Of a stretch of DNA of 64,000 bases, positions 38,398 to 47,221 are shown in pieces. A program made the position numbers and the translations under genes. Where the stretch lies: assembly GCF_001006005.1 (NCBI RefSeq), contig NZ_CP011254.1, positions 5,022,001 to 5,086,000 of the forward strand. The letters are read 5' to 3'. The stretch is from Serratia fonticola. Lineage in GTDB: Bacteria > Pseudomonadota > Gammaproteobacteria > Enterobacterales > Enterobacteriaceae. The notes under the pieces are model-generated. The model saw only the letters and a list, made by a program, of their open reading frames with translations, was not told the DNA's origin and did not search any database. Numbering within the stretch: position 1 is the first letter of the stretch; the number at the start of each line of letters is the position of its first letter.

Positions 38398-38610
38398 TTA
38401 CATTGCTGTAACGTTAACTGCTGATGGGCCTTTGGCGCCATTTTCGATGCTGAATTCAACCTGCTGGCCTTCATCAAGCGTCTTGTAATCATTACCCTGG
38501 ATTGCAGAGAAGTGTACGAACACGTCTTTGCTGCCATCAGCAGGAGAAATGAAACCAAAACCTTTACCAGCGTCAAACCATTTTACTAAACCAGTCATTT
38601 TATTAGACAT
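38398..38610 (-). CDS. CspA-family cold shock protein
   Basis: A 70-residue single cold-shock domain. RNA-binding motifs RNP1 (KGFGFISP near 16-23) and RNP2 (VFVHFSAI near 30-37) are intact. The family member cannot be fixed by sequence alone, but a cold box and long leader point to a cold-induced CspA/B/G-type paralogue rather than CspC/E. GGAAG lies before the ATG at 38608-38610. Confidence 0.95.
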   Translation of the reverse strand: MSNKMTGLVKWFDAGKGFGFISPADGSKDVFVHFSAIQGNDYKTLDEGQQVEFSIENGAKGPSAVNVTAM

Positions 38611-38790
38611 AGATACTTCCTTCATTGTTTTTTTAGGCCGCCATAATGGCGAATGAGGTCTGCAATTCAGTGGAAACTTATGGGGGCACTAGAAGGAAAT
38701 TCGCGGAAGAAGAGGTATCTGTCGGATATCGCTAATACTGAGAACTACTTTACTAAAACTGCTTTCATAAGGTCTGTACTTCAAACCGAT
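38611..38790 (-). promoter_or_regulatory. Long csp 5' leader with cold box
   Basis: TGAAGTACAGA at 38783-38773 (minus strand) matches the cspA cold box TGACGTACAGA at 10 of 11 positions. In cspA the cold box lies at the start of a leader of about 160 bases that refolds at low temperature; here it is about 165 bases before the ATG. A promoter TTGCTA-N18-TAAATA lies just upstream. The 38611-38969 gap holds nothing else that I can support. Confidence 0.7.
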
Positions 38791-38969
38791 GACGCTATTT
38801 ACTCATAACCCAGAGTTATTAGCAAGGGCTATTTATAATTAATTTCGATAAGGCGCTCTTTCAGCCGTGCGACAAGCCGCCCTTTCCGCCCTTTTACACC
38901 GCATTAACACATTGATTACTTGTGGGGAGCCGCCTAGAATGAGCGGTAAAAATTACCGGGATGGTTTTC

Positions 38970-39146
38970 ATGTTATCGCTGTGGGAAGTCACGCAATACG
39001 TTTATTTTATTGGCCTGTTGGTTTCGATGATTGTCACTTTTCTGGTCAGCCGCGATACCCTCCCCATCCGCCTGCTTAGTGCGCTGATCATCGGCCTGAC
39101 CTGGCCACTCAGCCTACCCGTAGTGCTGTTGTTTTCGCTGTTTTAG
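38970..39146 (+). CDS. GhoT/OrtT family membrane toxin-like protein
   Basis: A 58-residue protein with two transmembrane segments (VYFIGLLVSMIVTFLVS and LLSALIIGLTWPLSLPVVLLFSLF, the latter shown in two pieces: LLSALIIGLTWP, LSLPVVLLFSLF). The C-terminal RLLSALIIGLTWP...LPVVLLFSLF closely follows E. coli GhoT (RLLSAFLVGITWP...LPVALLFSLF) and OrtT. GhoT depolarises the membrane and induces persistence. Family length is 57, which favours the ATG at 38970 over 38961; a weak GGGATGG precedes it. No GhoS-like antitoxin gene adjoins it, so it resembles the orphan OrtT arrangement. Confidence 0.82.
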   Translation: MLSLWEVTQYVYFIGLLVSMIVTFLVSRDTLPIRLLSALIIGLTWPLSLPVVLLFSLF

Positions 39147-39149
39147 CGC

Positions 39150-39178
39150 CTCATCCCGCTCACGTTCAGCGGGATGAG
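39150..39178. terminator. Bidirectional hairpin between the convergent toxin-like and receptor genes
   Basis: CTCATCCCGCT pairs perfectly with AGCGGGATGAG over 11 bases around CACGTTC. No strong T-run on either side. Confidence 0.65.
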
Positions 39179-39191
39179 TACGGTTTAGCCG

Positions 39192-41309
39192 TTAAAAGTT
39201 ATACCCCACGGTAGCGATAACTGAACGCCCCGCTCCCCAATAGCAGTAGCCAGTGCCATAGCAGCCAGCAACATATTCCCGGTCCGTCAGGTTATTGGCG
39301 TTCAGCTGCACATAAGCCCCTTTTAACGACGGTTTTACGCTGTCCAGATCCATGCGCACCGAAGCATCCAGCAGCGTGACCGAAGGAATGCGCAGGGTAT
39401 TCTCATTATCCGCCCACTGTTTGCCAATATAACGCACGCCAGCCCCCAGATTGATACCCAGCCCCGCCTTGTATTGCCCCCATAAAGAAGCCATCTGATT
39501 AGGCGCCAGGTATGGCGTATTGCCATCGTTACCGTCAACGGCATCCTTGAATTTCACTTTGTTGTAGCTGTAACCGGCAATGACATTCAGGCGCTCGCTC
39601 ACCTGGCTACGAGCCTCCAGCTCAATCCCTTGTGAATGTACCTTACCGGCAGGCACATAGTAACTGTCCTTCACCACGCGGTTGGCTACGTCATTCTGCG
39701 TCAGATCGTAGAGGGCAATGCTGTAGATCGAGCTACTGCCTGGAGGCTGATACTTCAGCCCGGCCTCATATTGCTCGCTGGTGGTGGGTTTAAGCAGATG
39801 CCCCTCTTTATCGGCCAGGACCGCTGGCGTCACCGCGGAGCTGTAACTCATATACGGCGAGAAACCGCTGTCAAAGTGGTACAGCAAAGAGGCTCGGCCC
39901 GTAAAGTGGTCGTCAGTACGGGCATCGGTAGAATCGGTATTCAGCACGGTATTCTTGGTTTCCAAACGGTCAACACGCCCGGAAAGGTTGAGATACCAGT
40001 TGTAGAGGCTGACTTCGTCCTGCAGATAGACGCCGGTCTGCTCATAACGCCGTTTAGAGTCGGTGTGACTGAGAATAGTGATATCTGGCCCGCCGGAAAC
40101 GCCGGTGAACGGGTTCAACGGCGTGGCCGAACCAGACTCTTCCCACAGGTTATTGGTAAAACGTTGATAATCCAGCCCCAGCATCACCTTGTGTTCCAGC
40201 GCACCAGTCGCGAACTCCGCCGCCAGTTGGTTATCCACGGCATAAGCATCCAACGACGTATTGGAGCCGCTGTACCAACGGTTCAACTCGCTGCGGTCGG
40301 CGTTCCAGCCAATCTGGTAAACCTGCTCCAGCTCTACGTTGGAGTGGGTGTAGCTGGCGTTTTGACGGAATGACCAGACGTCGTTAAAACTATGCGAGAA
40401 GTCATAACTGTAGATTTGCTGCCAACGTTTGAACACATTGCGGCTGCTTTCGCCGTCAAAAAATCCCCGGCCCAGTTTGTCCCCACTGGTGGTATAAATG
40501 CTGCCGTCTGACGGCACCGCGCTGTGGTAGCCACCGGAAGGATCTTTTTGCAGATTGGCCTGCAACAATAATGAGGTATTTTCATCCGGTTGCCACAGCA
40601 ACGAAGGCGAAATCGCATAGCGCTCTTCACGCTGATGGTCATACATGGTGTCGCTGCTGCGGGTAATACCGGTCAAACGGTATGCCCACTGCTCGTTCAA
40701 TGCCCCAGTCGAATCAAACGCACCGCCTTTGGTATTGTTGTTGCCGGCCATGACATTAACGTGGTTTTCAGTGGCAAACTGCGGCCGTTTGCTGGTCATC
40801 GCCACTAACCCACCAGGGATACTTTGCCCATACATCACGGAAGACGGGCCCTTAATCACGTCAATGCGTTCCAGGAACCAAGGGTCGATCTGCAAAGCGT
40901 TATAACTGCCGCCGTCGCTAAGCAGGCGCAGGCCGTTCAGGAAGGTGTTATTGACGTCGCCACCGTGGAAACCGCGCAGAGCGATAGTATCGTAACGCGT
41001 CGCGCCACCAGAAAAGTTAGTGAAAACGCCTGGGGTATATTTCAGCGCATCGTTAACCGTCAAAGCCCCTTGGTCGCTCATCTGTTGGCGTGTTACGACT
41101 GAGACGGATTGCGCGGTGAGCACCAGGGGCCGATCCGTTTTAGTGGCCCCCTGGCTGGTGCTGGCCTCATAGCCATGCGTTGCCGTTTCCGCCGTATCGG
41201 CGGGTTTGGCCGTGACCACGAGGGTATCTTCAGCAAAAGAGGTCAATGGCAGGAAAATCGCTAGCGAGCAGTAAAGATAAGAACGACTGGCAGGAAAAAA
41301 CGCAGGCAT
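39192..41309 (-). CDS. TonB-dependent siderophore receptor, FoxA/FhuA (hydroxamate) type
   Basis: A 705-residue outer-membrane receptor. A signal peptide ends near TSFAED and is followed by a TonB box (DTLVVTA). The plug domain includes LTAQSVSVVTRQQMSDQGA, ALRGFHGGDVNNTFLNG and IDVIKGPSSVMYGQSIPGG. The 22-strand barrel ends with the family signature NLTDREYVAGCYGTGYCYWG and a C-terminal Phe (VGYNF). The C-terminus is closest in my recollection to FoxA (ferrioxamine) rather than FhuA. Start ATG 41307-41309 has ACAGGT upstream and gives a sensible signal peptide. A Fur box lies upstream. Confidence 0.88.
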   Translation of the reverse strand: MPAFFPASRSYLYCSLAIFLPLTSFAEDTLVVTAKPADTAETATHGYEASTSQGATKTDRPLVLTAQSVSVVTRQQMSDQGALTVNDALKYTPGVFTNFSGGATRYDTIALRGFHGGDVNNTFLNGLRLLSDGGSYNALQIDPWFLERIDVIKGPSSVMYGQSIPGGLVAMTSKRPQFATENHVNVMAGNNNTKGGAFDSTGALNEQWAYRLTGITRSSDTMYDHQREERYAISPSLLWQPDENTSLLLQANLQKDPSGGYHSAVPSDGSIYTTSGDKLGRGFFDGESSRNVFKRWQQIYSYDFSHSFNDVWSFRQNASYTHSNVELEQVYQIGWNADRSELNRWYSGSNTSLDAYAVDNQLAAEFATGALEHKVMLGLDYQRFTNNLWEESGSATPLNPFTGVSGGPDITILSHTDSKRRYEQTGVYLQDEVSLYNWYLNLSGRVDRLETKNTVLNTDSTDARTDDHFTGRASLLYHFDSGFSPYMSYSSAVTPAVLADKEGHLLKPTTSEQYEAGLKYQPPGSSSIYSIALYDLTQNDVANRVVKDSYYVPAGKVHSQGIELEARSQVSERLNVIAGYSYNKVKFKDAVDGNDGNTPYLAPNQMASLWGQYKAGLGINLGAGVRYIGKQWADNENTLRIPSVTLLDASVRMDLDSVKPSLKGAYVQLNANNLTDREYVAGCYGTGYCYWGAGRSVIATVGYNF

Positions 41310-41633
41310 ACCTGTATTCCCCATGGGATCTATTGAAATTGCACCGAAAACGTACCGCGCCGGCAACGCTGGCCAGTTTGGCGTACAGAGGTCACGGTGC
41401 TCTGATGTTGTTAGATAATAAATACTAATAACAATGATAATTATTATCTTTACCATCAATGAATTCAAGTAGCAAAATGCACTCTGGTGATGGGCGTTTC
41501 AGGCGAGTTTATGGGTTTATGATTGGTACGTCATCCTGGAGAAAACCTTTACCTCAGCAGCTTATGCTCCTGAGCCGTTTAGTTTTCATTTAGCTGTTAA
41601 ATGCTATAAATCTGGATAACTCAAGGAGTGTGC
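41310..41633. other. Receptor-to-membrane-protein divergent gap
   Basis: A 324-base gap with the Fur box. The right half must contain the promoter of the gene at 41634. No other gene was seen; long in-frame N-terminal extensions of the receptor are discounted. Confidence 0.5.
41430..41448 (-). promoter_or_regulatory. Fur box upstream of the siderophore receptor
   Basis: AACAATGATAATTATTATC matches GATAATGATAATCATTATC at 15 of 19 positions, with further AT-rich half-sites just to the left (GATAATAAATACTAATA). It is about 120 bases before the receptor start. Iron-repressed expression is expected. Confidence 0.8.
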
Positions 41634-42116
41634 ATGACTCAAACAGCAAATCCTATCCCTGCCCCCTCCAGAAGACTGAAAGTGGTCTATGGCTGGTATG
41701 TTTATACGGTGTATGCGTTACTGATCTTTAATCTCTATCTGGCGGTATACAACACTTGCGTCCGCCACCCCTTTGAATCACCGTTAATCTCCATGGCTCA
41801 TAGCCTGTTTATCGCTTTTCTGCTCAGCCAGATCCTGAAGAAACGAACAGGGTTCAGCTGGGTATTGCTGATCTACTTTATGACCATGCGACTGTATTAC
41901 GCCAATATTTTGCACACTGAGTTCTCCACCGCCAGCCTGAGCCTGGTTTGGATCGTCATAACAATGTTACTGGCTGGTACTCTAACCGTTAGGCAATTCA
42001 ACACTAACAAGGTGCAACAGGAAGGGTTGGCGCGCTTTGGTTGGCGCCAATGGGCCGTGTTAATCGGGATAACGGCGATATTGACGCTATTAGTCACCCG
42101 CGACTATCTGGGGTGA
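41634..42116 (+). CDS. Uncharacterised four-helix membrane protein
   Basis: A 160-residue protein with about four hydrophobic segments: VYTVYALLIFNLYLAVY, SMAHSLFIAFLLSQIL, SLVWIVITMLLAGTLT and AVLIGITAILTLLVT. A basic loop KKRTGFSW lies between the second and third. AAGGAG precedes the ATG. I do not recognise a family. It ends overlapping a convergent small membrane frame. Confidence 0.7.
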   Translation: MTQTANPIPAPSRRLKVVYGWYVYTVYALLIFNLYLAVYNTCVRHPFESPLISMAHSLFIAFLLSQILKKRTGFSWVLLIYFMTMRLYYANILHTEFSTASLSLVWIVITMLLAGTLTVRQFNTNKVQQEGLARFGWRQWAVLIGITAILTLLVTRDYLG

Positions 42117-42276
42117 CGTGTGACTGTGGGATGTGAGGTTCAGAGATATCCACCATGCGGCAGATTTTACTTAAGTTTTGCGCGTTTTCGCAGATTTTAT
42201 CGGTAACGTAAACGCCAAAATAGCCTAATACCAGCAGATAGCCGATCATACATAGAATAAAAATAAGTGTTCTCAA
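42094..42276 (-). CDS. Possible small membrane protein (60 residues)
   Basis: One N-terminal membrane helix (LIFILCMIGYLLVLGYFGVYV), then a short tail with two Cys (DKICENAQNLSKICRMVDIS). The start would be TTG at 42274-42276, or ATG at codon 10; neither has a clear ribosome site. The protein-like composition argues for a real gene, but it overlaps the 3' end of the convergent gene by 23 bases. Confidence 0.35.
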   Translation of the reverse strand: MRTLIFILCMIGYLLVLGYFGVYVTDKICENAQNLSKICRMVDISEPHIPQSHVTPDSRG

Positions 42277-42411
42277 CGCTAGCTACCAACTCTGCAACAT
42301 GACTAAAGTCATCATACCGTGAACAGACCGTTTTCGCCTATTTCAAAGTAACTGGATATTCTGCCAGACTGTATGCAGTACCATCACGAGCTTGTTCAGC
42401 CTGGAGACCCC

Positions 42412-42972
42412 ATGAACCATTTGATGCTAGATATTGAAACACTGGATATTACCCCGAGCGCGGTGATCCTGGTGGTTGCCGGCGTGTTTTTTAACCCCAA
42501 GACCGGTGAGTTAGGGGCAGAATTTGAAGCAGCAGTGAACAGCCAGCAGGAACAACCGGGCCGGACAATCAGTCTGGATACCGTGACGTGGTGGGCAAAA
42601 CAGTCAGACGAAGCTCGTAAACAGGCCTTCGGAGGCAGCGAAAGTCTCAAGCGGGTATTAACCAACCTGAGCCGTTTTATTCACATGCACAGCACCGACA
42701 CGGTGAAAGTCTGGGGCAATGGCAAAGAGTTTGATTGCTCGATCCTGGAACATGCCTACCACCAGTTGGCAATGCCTTGCCCCTGGAAGTTCTGGGATAC
42801 CCAAGACGCCCGCACTATCATTACGCTGGCTGAGTTGCATGGTTTCAATCCCAAGAAACAGCGTCCGTTTGAAGGCACACCACACCGGGCGCTGGATGAT
42901 GCCAAACACCAGGCGCGCTACGTTGCAGATACCATTTCAGCGCTTTATTACCGCCAACCCGCGGTAAAATGA
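42412..42972 (+). CDS. DEDD-family 3'-5' exoribonuclease-like protein (Rv2179c type)
   Basis: A 186-residue protein of the RNase T-like fold. Exo I is MLDIETLD at residues 5-12, Exo II is WGNGKEFDCSIL near 101-112, and Exo III is HRALDDAKHQA near 163-173, giving the DEDDh set. The best recalled relatives are phage-borne exodeoxyribonuclease VIII-like proteins and RNase AS. The ATG at 42412 follows GGAGA. The substrate is not known. Confidence 0.8.
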   Translation: MNHLMLDIETLDITPSAVILVVAGVFFNPKTGELGAEFEAAVNSQQEQPGRTISLDTVTWWAKQSDEARKQAFGGSESLKRVLTNLSRFIHMHSTDTVKVWGNGKEFDCSILEHAYHQLAMPCPWKFWDTQDARTIITLAELHGFNPKKQRPFEGTPHRALDDAKHQARYVADTISALYYRQPAVK

Positions 42973-43094
42973 TCGCGCCAGGGAAAATCAAGCGCAAACG
43001 GTTTCCTGTCTGTCATCAATACGTTATCGCTTCCCATTTGCGGTTGGGAGCTCTACTCTAGTCCTCTTTGTCATTCGGATGTGCCATTTTTGTT

Positions 43095-44288
43095 ATGCAA
43101 AAATTTCTCTTTCTCCTGCTCAGCCTGGTGTTGCTTGGCCCTCTGGGAATTGATCTCTATCTGCCCACCATTCCTGCCATTGCCCTGGGCCTTAACAGCA
43201 GCGAAGCCTTGATCCAATCCACCATTTCGCTGTTTATTCTGGTGTTGGGTCTTGGCCAGGTGATCGCCGGTCCGCTGGTGGATAACTACGGTCGTAAGCC
43301 GGTGGCTATCGCCGGGATCCTGATTTATATGGTGGGCGCAGCCATGGCCGCGCTGGCGACAACGGCGGATATCTTTGTCGCTTCACGCCTGATGCAAGGC
43401 GTGGCCGTTTGCTGTACCGCCGTTGTAGCATTCAGTGGCGTGCGCGATCGGATGAATGGCGATGACGCCGCACGCGCTTTCGGTTTCCTCAACGGCACGC
43501 TGAATATCATTCCTGCACTGGCCCCGCTGCTCGGTGGCTTGCTGGCAGAAGCCTTCGGCTGGCGCGCCCCATTCTGGTTCCTGGTCGGTTATGCCGCGGT
43601 GGTGTTATTGCTGGTCATCTTCTTCCTGCCGGAAACCCGCCCCGCTACTACCGTAGCCGTCAAAGGGCTGCCGGTACGACAGTATCTGCGCATTCTTGGC
43701 GATCGCCGCTTTATCTCCTTTGCTGTGGTCAATGCAGGGGCGATGGGGATGGCGCTAACTTATGTTTCATTGGCACCTAACGTGCTGATGGGCACTGCCG
43801 GGCTATCACCGCTCCAGTTCTCTTTGGTATTTGGTGCCAACGGTTTCTGGATCATGCTGGTCAGCTTTGTCGCCAACCGCATCATTCACAAGATTGGCCG
43901 CCCTTTCTGCCTGGCAACCGGCGGCATACTAATGGGGTTAGGCTGTCTCGCGTTAGTGTTGGGCGTGGCACTACTGGGTGACGCTGCACAAAGCCATTGG
44001 TTGGCGTATATCCTGCCCGTGGCCTGCGCCTGTGCCGGATTGGCTTTTGTCATGGGGCCGTCAACCAGCTATGCGTTGGAGCCTTATTCTAACGAAGCTG
44101 GTGTGGCTTCGGCACTGGTAGGTTTTATTCAGATGGCCGGGGGTGCCGCGCTGGGCCTGATCGCGATGGCGTTACCACTGCAACCGAAAATGTCGCTGGC
44201 GTTGGTGATGCTGGTAGGTTGCCTGCTGGCGCTACACGCACGGCAGCGCAGCAAGCAAATCAAAGGGCAGTTGAAAAAGATCGGCTGA
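43095..44288 (+). CDS. MFS drug exporter, Bcr/CflA (DHA1) type
   Basis: A 397-residue, 12-helix major facilitator. Motif A is GPLVDNYGRKPVAI near residues 57-70. The antiporter motif C region is NIIPALAPLLGG near 136-147. The N-terminal LGPLGIDLYLPTIPAI is typical of Bcr/CflA drug-proton antiporters. The substrate is not predictable. It converges on dadX with a 2-base gap. Confidence 0.85.
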   Translation: MQKFLFLLLSLVLLGPLGIDLYLPTIPAIALGLNSSEALIQSTISLFILVLGLGQVIAGPLVDNYGRKPVAIAGILIYMVGAAMAALATTADIFVASRLMQGVAVCCTAVVAFSGVRDRMNGDDAARAFGFLNGTLNIIPALAPLLGGLLAEAFGWRAPFWFLVGYAAVVLLLVIFFLPETRPATTVAVKGLPVRQYLRILGDRRFISFAVVNAGAMGMALTYVSLAPNVLMGTAGLSPLQFSLVFGANGFWIMLVSFVANRIIHKIGRPFCLATGGILMGLGCLALVLGVALLGDAAQSHWLAYILPVACACAGLAFVMGPSTSYALEPYSNEAGVASALVGFIQMAGGAALGLIAMALPLQPKMSLALVMLVGCLLALHARQRSKQIKGQLKKIG

Positions 44289-44290
44289 GT

Positions 44291-45367
44291 CTATTCTTCT
44301 ACAACAATAGGCACCCGTGCCGCCAAGGCTGTCAGCAGTTCGTAACCCAAGGTTCCGGCTGCGGCAGCCACATCATCGACCGGCAGTTTCCTTCCCCAGA
44401 GTTCGACATCAGTACCAATGGTTGCCTGCGGGCACGGCGTCAAATCCACCGTCATCATATCCATGGAAACCGAACCTACCGTGTGCGTCAGCACACCGTC
44501 CACCCAGACTGGAGTCCCGGTGGGCGCATGACGAGGATAGCCGTCCGCATAACCACAGGCTACGACGCCGATACGCTGCGCCCCACCAGCGGCATAGCGC
44601 CAGCCATACCCTACCCGGTCTCCCGCTTGCAGCTGTTGGATGCCAATGATCTTGCTGCTCAGCGTCATCGCCGGTTGCAAACCAGTAGCGGCGATGTCCT
44701 GCCAGTGGCCGCTGGGTGATGCGCCATAAAGTATAACCCCCGGCCTCACCCATTCCCCCTGCGTCTGTGGGTGCCACAAGGTGGCCGCCGAGTTGGCCAG
44801 ACAACGAGGCAGATCAATCGCAGCAGTCGCGCGTTCAATCACGGCCATTTGCTCCGTTACGCCTTCAGCACCGTCGGCGGTGGCGAAGTGGCTCATTAGC
44901 GTTATCGAACCAATATTACGCAGCTCCTTTGCGGCTAGCCAAGCGCTGTGCAACCGCTCCGGGGCAAACCCTAGGCGGTTCATACCACTGTTCAATTTGA
45001 GATAAACATCCAGCGGTGCCTGTAAACGCGCTTCGGCAATCGCCTGTAGTTGCCAGTCGCTGTTCACCGCAGTGGTTAACCGGTAACGATCGATCAGCAT
45101 CAGGTCTGCTGGCTGGAAAAAGCCCTCCAGCAACAGAATCGGCCCCTGCCAGCCAGATTCGCGTAGTAACACTGCCTCGTTAAGATCGAGCAAGGCAAAA
45201 CCATCACTATTCTCGCCCAGGCTGCGCCAGACGTGCTGCAAACCATGGCCATAGGCATTGGCCTTAACAACGGCCCAGATTTTAGCCGTAGGCGCAAAAC
45301 GACGAACTACCTGCAGGTTATTGGTCAACGCGGCCAAATGCAGCGTAGCGGTAATCGGGCGAGGCAT
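44291..45367 (-). CDS. dadX: Catabolic alanine racemase
   Basis: A 358-residue PLP enzyme interconverting L- and D-alanine. The PLP lysine is in [11 protein letters not shown] near residue 34. The opposing catalytic Tyr is in RVGYGWRY near 253, and a conserved Met-Met (SMDMMTVDL) lies near 300. Placement 23 bases behind dadA identifies it as catabolic DadX rather than biosynthetic Alr. Confidence 0.95.
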   Translation of the reverse strand: MPRPITATLHLAALTNNLQVVRRFAPTAKIWAVVKANAYGHGLQHVWRSLGENSDGFALLDLNEAVLLRESGWQGPILLLEGFFQPADLMLIDRYRLTTAVNSDWQLQAIAEARLQAPLDVYLKLNSGMNRLGFAPERLHSAWLAAKELRNIGSITLMSHFATADGAEGVTEQMAVIERATAAIDLPRCLANSAATLWHPQTQGEWVRPGVILYGASPSGHWQDIAATGLQPAMTLSSKIIGIQQLQAGDRVGYGWRYAAGGAQRIGVVACGYADGYPRHAPTGTPVWVDGVLTHTVGSVSMDMMTVDLTPCPQATIGTDVELWGRKLPVDDVAAAAGTLGYELLTALAARVPIVVEE

Positions 45368-45390
45368 GAGCTCTCCTATCAGATTGGGTT

Positions 45391-46695
45391 TCAGCGTGCC
45401 GGGTGCACGTCATTCAAGGGAACAACAGGTCCCTGCCGAAAGTCTGCGCGGTAACGCGCCACCGCCAGATCGTCTGAAGCAATGGCCGGAGTGACCCCAG
45501 AGATCAAGTCGGCAAGCAACTGCCCGGAGCCGCAGGCCATCGTCCAACCTAAGGTGCCATGGCCGGTATTCAAATAGAGATTTTTCAGCGGAGTGCGCCC
45601 CACGATTGGCGTGCCATCTGGTGTCATCGGGCGCAGCCCCGTCCAGAATGTTGCCTCCTCAACACACCCACCGTTCGGATACAGATCGCGTACCACCATT
45701 TCCAGCGTTTCACGCCGCTTCTGCTCCAACTGGGTATTGAAGCCAACAATCTCCGCCATACCGCCCACGCGGATGCGCTTATCGAAGCGAGTAATGGCAA
45801 TTTTATAGGTTTCGTCCAGCACGGTAGAGAATGGCGCGGCCGCTTCATCGGTTATCGGGATGGTTAATGAGTAACCTTTCAACGGATAAACCGGAATGGA
45901 CACCAGATCGCGCAGTAGCGCGGTAGAATAGGCGCCGAACGCCACAACATAGCTATCGGCAGTAATGATTTCACCATCACACTGCACGCCGGTAATTTTA
46001 TCTCCTTCCACCAGCAAGCGTTCAACGTTGCGGTTAAACAGGAAGTTGACTCCGGCCTGCTTAGCCAGCTTGGCCAACTGCTGGGTGAACAGTTGGCAGT
46101 CCCCGGTTTCATCATTCGGCAGCTGTAAACCGCCAGTCAGCTTATGGGCAACCTGCGACAACGCCGGTTCAACCGTCGCCAACTGGCTGGCCTCCAGCAG
46201 TTTGTAAGGCACTCCGGCGTCCTCCAGCACGGCGATGTCCTTGGCCGCGCTGTCAAACTGCTGCTGGGTGCGGAACAGTTGCAGCGTGCCGCCTTGACGG
46301 CCTTCGTACTGGATGCCGGTTTCCTGACGCAGAGCTTTAATGCAGTCGCGGCTGTATTCCGCCAGACGCACCATACGGCCTTTATTGGTCATATAGTGGG
46401 CGGTATCGCAGTTTTTCAGCATCTGCCACATCCATCGCAGTTGGAAACTGCTGCCGTCTAGGCGGACTGCCAACGGCGCGTGACGCTGGAACATCCATTT
46501 AATCGCCTTCAACGGTACCCCAGGTGCTGCCCAAGGTGCGGCGTAACCCGGAGATATTTGCCCGGCATTGGCCGCACTGGTTTCCAAGGCTGGCCCGGGT
46601 TGACGATCGATCACCGTCACCTCATGGCCCGCTTTTGCCAAGTACCATGCACTGGCAACCCCTACCACTCCGCTACCTAAAATAACCACTCTCAT
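45391..46695 (-). CDS. dadA: D-amino acid dehydrogenase, small subunit
   Basis: A 434-residue FAD flavoprotein that oxidises D-alanine to pyruvate at the membrane. The FAD Rossmann motif [14 protein letters not shown] is at residues 7-20. The C-terminal FAD motif is [17 protein letters not shown] near 395-411. The start MRVVILGSG (46693-46695) is the family form. With dadX it forms the L-alanine catabolic operon. Confidence 0.96.
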   Translation of the reverse strand: MRVVILGSGVVGVASAWYLAKAGHEVTVIDRQPGPALETSAANAGQISPGYAAPWAAPGVPLKAIKWMFQRHAPLAVRLDGSSFQLRWMWQMLKNCDTAHYMTNKGRMVRLAEYSRDCIKALRQETGIQYEGRQGGTLQLFRTQQQFDSAAKDIAVLEDAGVPYKLLEASQLATVEPALSQVAHKLTGGLQLPNDETGDCQLFTQQLAKLAKQAGVNFLFNRNVERLLVEGDKITGVQCDGEIITADSYVVAFGAYSTALLRDLVSIPVYPLKGYSLTIPITDEAAAPFSTVLDETYKIAITRFDKRIRVGGMAEIVGFNTQLEQKRRETLEMVVRDLYPNGGCVEEATFWTGLRPMTPDGTPIVGRTPLKNLYLNTGHGTLGWTMACGSGQLLADLISGVTPAIASDDLAVARYRADFRQGPVVPLNDVHPAR

Positions 46696-47221
46696 CGCTG
46701 ACTCCAGCCCAAGGATCGATAAAGCACAATCTACCAATAACAGGAAATTAACTCAGTGGAAAAAACTACTCAACAAATCGTTTATTAATCGTGACAATAT
46801 TCACAATTATTTTATCGTTGATGCGCCAGGCTTTGGCAATAGTGGTTAAAAAATAACGATAAGATGCTGTTAAAGCGCATTTTGACGAAAAATCAGGCTA
46901 TTCACCCGCCAAAAACATCAGCGAAAACAACCAGCGCCATATGGAATAACAATCTTCACAATCTGGAATATAAATCTGTTTAATTAAATATTTCAGGCTA
47001 ATAATTCCAGCCACGCCCATTGCACATCAGTTTCCTCTGCCTCACGGTCCGAATGCCAGGTTGAGTACCGCCACAGGCCGCAAAGCGGGTTTAAGCGTAG
47101 CTACCCCAAGTGGTTATCAGTGCTCAGCACGGATGATTCCAAACGATTTATTACGACTTGGACTATCATTGTTAAAGGGTCTGCCAAAAGAGCCGACGCC
47201 GTTCATAACGAGGGTGCGCTG
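46696..47221. promoter_or_regulatory. dadA-ycgB divergent regulatory region
   Basis: A 526-base AT-rich gap with a CRP-type site at 46790-46805. dadAX in E. coli is controlled by Lrp and CRP; AT-rich tracts around 46810-46990 would suit Lrp, but I could not define sites. No gene was seen. Confidence 0.5.
46790..46805 (-). promoter_or_regulatory. CRP-like site upstream of dadA
   Basis: CGTGACAATATTCACA matches TGTGA-N6-TCACA at 9 of 10 positions, centred about 100 bases before the dadA start. Confidence 0.6.
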
